Assembly (NCBI GenBank): GCA_956465555.1
Contig: OY101117.1
Location: forward strand, 2,232,001-2,296,000
DNA from: Nitzschia sp. pyKryTriq1
Taxonomy: Eukaryota > Bacillariophyta > Bacillariophyceae > Bacillariales > Bacillariaceae
Direction: 5' to 3'
Length of the DNA stretch: 64,000 nt
Below are positions 59,833 to 64,000 of this stretch, in pieces. Position 1 is the stretch's first letter. Every line of letters begins with the position of its first letter. The position numbers and the translations under genes are program-made. A model generated the notes under the pieces. It saw nothing but the letters and a program-made list of their open reading frames with translations. It did not search any database and was not told the DNA's origin.

Positions 59833-61171
59833 TGTAGAAGAAGTAGGTGTGTGGTTTAGAGCTGGATCGTCAGTCGCTACAAAGCTTATACTCCGGAGTA
59901 GTTGATACCTATCGACGTTGTGGGGGGAACCGGAACTGCTACTCTAGGAGGCCGGGCATCGGGCTTTTTGCTGTGTGTTCCGCTACGGTACCGCACCCGT
60001 ATGGATTCTACCTTGTCCTTTTCATGAAAAGAACAACTCTACCTACTCTAGAGTACGAAGATGTCAACGAGAACTGGAATCTTGTTTGCGTTCGCTCTGC
60101 CGCGATGGCGGAGAATGTGCGATGATGGCGGCACCCTGCTGCGTGAACATGCTTTTGATGGCAGTCCGCCCGGCCGGCGAGGCTCCTTTTTAAAGGGGGA
60201 GACGCCCCATTTTCTTCCCCCCGCTCTTCGTTCTCCCCCAAATCCCCTACAGCATCTTTACGGGCAACTGTACCGGTACTACTAACTCTATCATCCAAAA
60301 CCATCTCGCTACCGCCTCACCGACAGATCCGAGCACAGGAGATTCTTCGGGACCATCGTGGGAGAGCACGCATCTCCCCCAAGCAAGCCTTTGCTGGCGC
60401 TCAGATACACCAAATGCCAATCCGATCGCCCGCGCGCCTGATCGATCGATGGTCTTTTGATGATTTGATACATCTGACTAAAAGGTTTGACATATTTGAC
60501 TAAAAGAACAATTCTGGTTTTCGGGGGCCCTCGAAACTCGGACCCCTAAAAGTGTTCCATGCGCATCTGCGCGGTCTCCTAATCTAGACCTGACGCACCA
60601 GCGATGTCACGCAGGTGGCGGTAGCAATGTTGTTGTTGCCCTATAACCCGGAACTTTATCGGCGCGTTAAGTGGAGGGTTTTCTTTATTTAAATGCTCGT
60701 GTCACCAGTCTTGTTCTTTTCCCCTTCTACTCGTACCGGTGTGTACGTGCCGGCTGGCCCAGAAGACGCCATCTGCTGGCAGGTGGTGTCAACCAATCAG
60801 TTTTTTAAAGAATCTATCTTTGAAAAACAGACCTCGTCGAACATGTCTATTCATTCTCCCACGGGTACCGGTACATACACGAGACCTTTCAACAGACAAG
60901 CTGATAAACGTAGCAATCAGTACCGGTAGTAGTACGGTACGGTACCAGGTACTGTAGATCCTACGAGTACCACCGGTACGCAGTACGGGACTCACACCGG
61001 TGCAGTACCTGGTATTATGTACCACGTACCAGGTACGTAGACTACATGGTACTCGAACGTACGTAGATCATTATTATTTCCGATCACAACATTTTTTTGT
61101 TTTTTCAGTTTCGCGTTTCGCCATTCGCCCTCTTCTGACACAAAATACTTTGTGTTGGAAACAAAGCAATC
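59833..61171. promoter_or_regulatory. Divergent intergenic region, GTAC-rich
   Basis: A 1.3-kb gap between divergent starts. TACCGGTA occurs at 60271, 60866 and 60921, with dense GTACC-AGGTAC repeats at 60920-61045, just upstream of the transporter. Two short repeated phrases, TTTGACATATTTGACTAAAA and TGATACATCTGACTAAAAGG, lie at 60465-60505. No gene seen. Confidence 0.5.
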
Positions 61172-63814
61172 ATGAGTCAAGAAAACGTCGAGGTGCAAAC
61201 ATCCAAAGCGGATGCTGCAACCATCGCAAACCAAGCTCCGAAGAAGGTCCTTGGATCCTCGTCCGACGGATCGACCACGTCTGATAATGACTTGAAAAAG
61301 TCCAACGAACTTCACCCCCTTGATATCAAGGATGTCCCCATGAGGTCTTTTGACTTCGAGCTCGGGAACGCTGCACATCCTGTCTCATTCAACCCTCTCA
61401 CAAGTCTCATAGGAATCGGTGTCCTATGGGGCCTGGCGATCTGGTGCATGATCTCGCCCGAGGAAGCTCTTGCTGCGCTCAGTAATGCCAAAACGCAGAC
61501 CACGTTCTACTTCACCTGGTTTTTCATCTTTTCCAGGCCTTTCTTCATGTTTTTCGTTGTCTACGTTGGATGGAAGTACGGCCATATCAAGCTCGGCCCT
61601 AAGGATTCCAAACCCGAGTTCTCTGATGTTGCCTACTTCTCCATGCTTTTCTCCGCTGGTGTCGCGGTGGGACTTTTTTTCTTTGGCGTCTCGGAACCTC
61701 TATGGTTCCAAAGCGACAACAATTTCGCCAACCAAGACTACCGCACACAGGACGAAATCGATCAAAATGCGATCAACCAGACTCTCTACCACTGGGGTTT
61801 GGCTGCCTGGGGAAGTTACCTTGTTGTTGCTCTGGCTCAGGGCTTGGGTACCTTCCGATTTGGATTGCCCATGACTTTCAGGGCTTCCTTCTATCCTCTT
61901 CTGGGAGAGTATACCTGGGGCTTCTGGGGTGACGTCATCGACGGTTTCACTCTTGTCACAACTGTTGGTAAGTATTCTTAATCCTCGTGATGATGGACTT
62001 CCAATAGTCATTCATCACCTCACGCTTTCTTTTCATTATGATTCAGCCGGCATCTGTACCAGTTTGGGCCTTGGAGCATTCCAGATTGTGGCTGGTCTTC
62101 AACGCTTGGGCTGGGTCGACCCAGACCAAAATGAAGAGCAAGAAACTCGTACTTTGGCTATCATCGTGTGGTTCATCACCTTGATTGCCACAGCTTCGGT
62201 CATTTCCGGATTGGATGTTGGAATTAAGTACCTGTCAATGTTCGGTTTCGGCCTTGGAATGTTGCTATTGTTCTTCGTCTTGGCACTAGAACGCACCAAC
62301 TATATCCTCAATCTGTGCGTCCAAAGTGTCGGATATTACTTTCAGTGGAGCATTTTCCAATTGAACTTTTGGACTGACGCTTTTGCTCAATTGCCAGAGG
62401 GAGAAGGACGCGCAGTTGATGGACAAGAATCTCCGGCCTGGTTTATGGATGCATGGTACGTCACCGCAGCTCTAATTGCTTTTTGAAAACGATGATTTCT
62501 TACTGCTTGTTCTGCAATTATTCAACCCTGCTGCTGCTTTCCAGGACCATCTTTTATATGGCATGGTGGCAAGCGTGGAGTGCCTTCGTGGGTATGTTCG
62601 TTGCACGTGTCAGTCGTGGACGAACCATTGGAGAAATGTGTCTCTACTCCTTCATGGCCCCGTTCTTGTATTCGGTCCTCTGGTTCTGCACCTTCGGTGG
62701 CACTGGACTTCGACAAGCTCGCCAAGCCTTGGAACTCAAGGAATTAGGAGCGCTTTTCTTTGGAACAGATGAATATTTCCTCGCAGATGGTTCGACCTAC
62801 TGTTACGATGTTCCTCAACAGGACGTCCTAAATGGTACCGATGTCATCTTTACAAATTCTCTCTTGGGCATCACCCCAGTCTGCGAATTCAATAGTGCTG
62901 AGTCTAATCAAGCATGGTTCAACGTCATGTACTCCTTTTCTTTCCCCGCCGATGGTATGGAAGGATTCGGACCTTTCATGGCCGGCCTCTCGCTTGTTGC
63001 GGTGTGCATCTATTTCATCACTTCGTCGGATTCTGGATCTCTTGTCGTCGATCACCTTGCCAGCAACGGAGCGCTGAACCACCACTGGGTCCAGCGCCTC
63101 TTTTGGGCCTTCACTGAAGGTGCTGTCGCGACTGCCCTTTTGTTGGCGGGTGGTTCCAATGCATTGAGTGCGCTTCAAGCATGCTCGATTGTGTTCGGGT
63201 TACCTTTCACCCTACTTGTGCTATGGTTTTGCCAGAGTATCCTTCGCATGTGCGATCGCTTGGTTGAGCTTGGCGAAAGTACCGAGATCCAGGACTATAT
63301 CCTCGGGAAAACTTTCAAAATGTCCCTCTTTGGAGGCGTTTTCAACTGGTTGGAATTTATTGCTTCCTTGGGAGCTGTGCACCCCGAAAGAGTTGCTTTG
63401 GGCATGGACAAGCCTACCATTCTGCAAACTTCGCTGTTCTTCCCCTCTCTTCTCTTGCCTTTTATCACACTTCGTCGTGCACTTCTTCATATTTACCCCA
63501 AGCAGTCGGATGCTGGTTATGTGAAACTTCTTACCGTCACCTACGCTGTTTTCCACTTTTTGTGGGTAGCCTTGTTCATTTCGGCCATCAAGAGCAGGCT
63601 TTTCATTGCGGTTGCTTTTTCTGCCGTCTTCATCAATGGCTGCGTCCTTACAGGAGTCCGAACCGCTGCACGCGAACAATTGAACCTTCAAGGCGACACT
63701 TTCTCAGATTACTTGGCTTCCAGTTTCTTCTATTTCCAAGTTCTCGCCCAGATTGTTGTCGAGTACGAGGAAGGAAGTGGTACTGGGAATAGTGGCGAAG
63801 AAGTCGATCTCTGA
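61172..63814 (+). CDS. BCCT-family (betaine/carnitine/choline) transporter
   Basis: Three exons: 61172-61967, 62047-62455 and 62545-63814, 824 residues. Introns are GTAAGT...TTCAG and GTACGT...CCAG; joins give TTVAGICTSLGLGAFQI and MDAWTIFYMAWWQAW. The second intron falls inside the signature W402-TIFYMA-WW-QA-W413-SAFVGMF, whose aromatic box binds the quaternary ammonium group in BetP. Further family elements are GVSEPLWFQ, FVARVSRGRTIGEM and FITSSDSGSLVVD. Twelve membrane helices are expected. BCCT proteins import glycine betaine, choline, carnitine or DMSP with Na+ or H+, for osmotic adjustment. Substrate not decidable. A lineage-specific insert (about residues 460-520) lies after the signature. 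Confidence 0.93.
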
Positions 63815-64000
63815 AGCGCTTATTTTTTGGATTGAAGTAGGCAAAAGAACAACTTTACTTTTCATTACATTTCACATCTGTTGCTCTAGCTAGTGAGGAG
63901 TTGGAATCGTGGCCTCTCTACTAGAGAATAGCTTCCGGTGTTCTGCCCCTTCATAAAAAATGTCACGGAAAGAACAAAAGAAAAGACGACTGACTGAATT
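63815..64000. other. 3' flank of the BCCT gene
   Basis: These 186 bases hold a short CTCTAGAG-type string and no coding signal; the window ends here. Confidence 0.5.

Noticed and set aside
1-64000. tRNA, rRNA, CRISPR arrays, bacterial operons or ribosome binding sites
   Set aside because: None found; the window has eukaryotic gene structure throughout.

Overview
The window is nuclear DNA of a eukaryote. It has short GT-AG introns (about 85-125 bases) with mostly GTAAGT or GTACGT donors, monocistronic genes on both strands, and the standard genetic code. The protein mix points to a stramenopile, most likely a diatom: PLAC8 proteins with the 'GY-F-V-P-GV--GQ' lead-in, a BCCT transporter, a membrane-anchored LRR receptor, GT15- and GT31-like Golgi enzymes, and several N-termini of the form signal peptide then an aromatic residue, as in bipartite plastid targeting. 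This placement is inference; no rRNA or organelle marker is present.

Left part (1-20.7 kb): a CK2-beta-like protein with a signal-peptide-like N-terminus; about 2.5 kb without a gene; a PMS2/PMS1-type MutL mismatch-repair endonuclease (3 exons); a Qc-SNARE (2 exons); a repeat-rich gap with an RGG-rich open frame; a LON-substrate-binding-domain protein; a PLAC8 protein whose true start lies in an upstream exon; a transglutaminase-like protein; a large LRR receptor-like membrane protein; and a START-domain membrane protein.

Middle (20.7-41.8 kb): a tandem pair of NTMT1-type protein N-terminal methyltransferases sharing a sharply bounded, nearly identical 571-base block (gene conversion); a zinc-knuckle/TatD-like fusion; a GT15-like mannosyltransferase; a JMJD6-type JmjC oxygenase head-to-head with an F-box protein; an ankyrin/TRP-like cation channel (2 exons); a small unknown protein; a decayed MYND-like pseudogene beside a decayed copy of the 3' end of the neighbouring two-thioredoxin-fold gene; a CorA-type Mg transporter (3 exons); and a Methyltransf_32-type methyltransferase.

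Right part (41.9-64 kb): a 1897-residue FANCM/Mph1-type helicase with an N-terminal RanBP2-type zinc finger and C-terminal PHD fingers; a GT31 galactosyltransferase-like protein; a 989-bp foldback element with identical 242-bp inverted arms and inner GGTTAACCGC palindromic repeats; a probably plastid-targeted double pepsin-fold protease; four genes or gene-sized stretches of unknown function; and a three-exon BCCT transporter.

No operon-like functional unit is evident. Two genome-maintenance genes (PMS2-type MutL and FANCM) and two Golgi glycosyltransferases share the window but lie far apart. Intergenic DNA is marked throughout by the palindrome TACCGGTA and related GTAC-rich strings, by simple repeats and by one dispersed repeat family. 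All exon joins were derived by hand from splice-site consensus and reading frame; none is supported here by transcript data.
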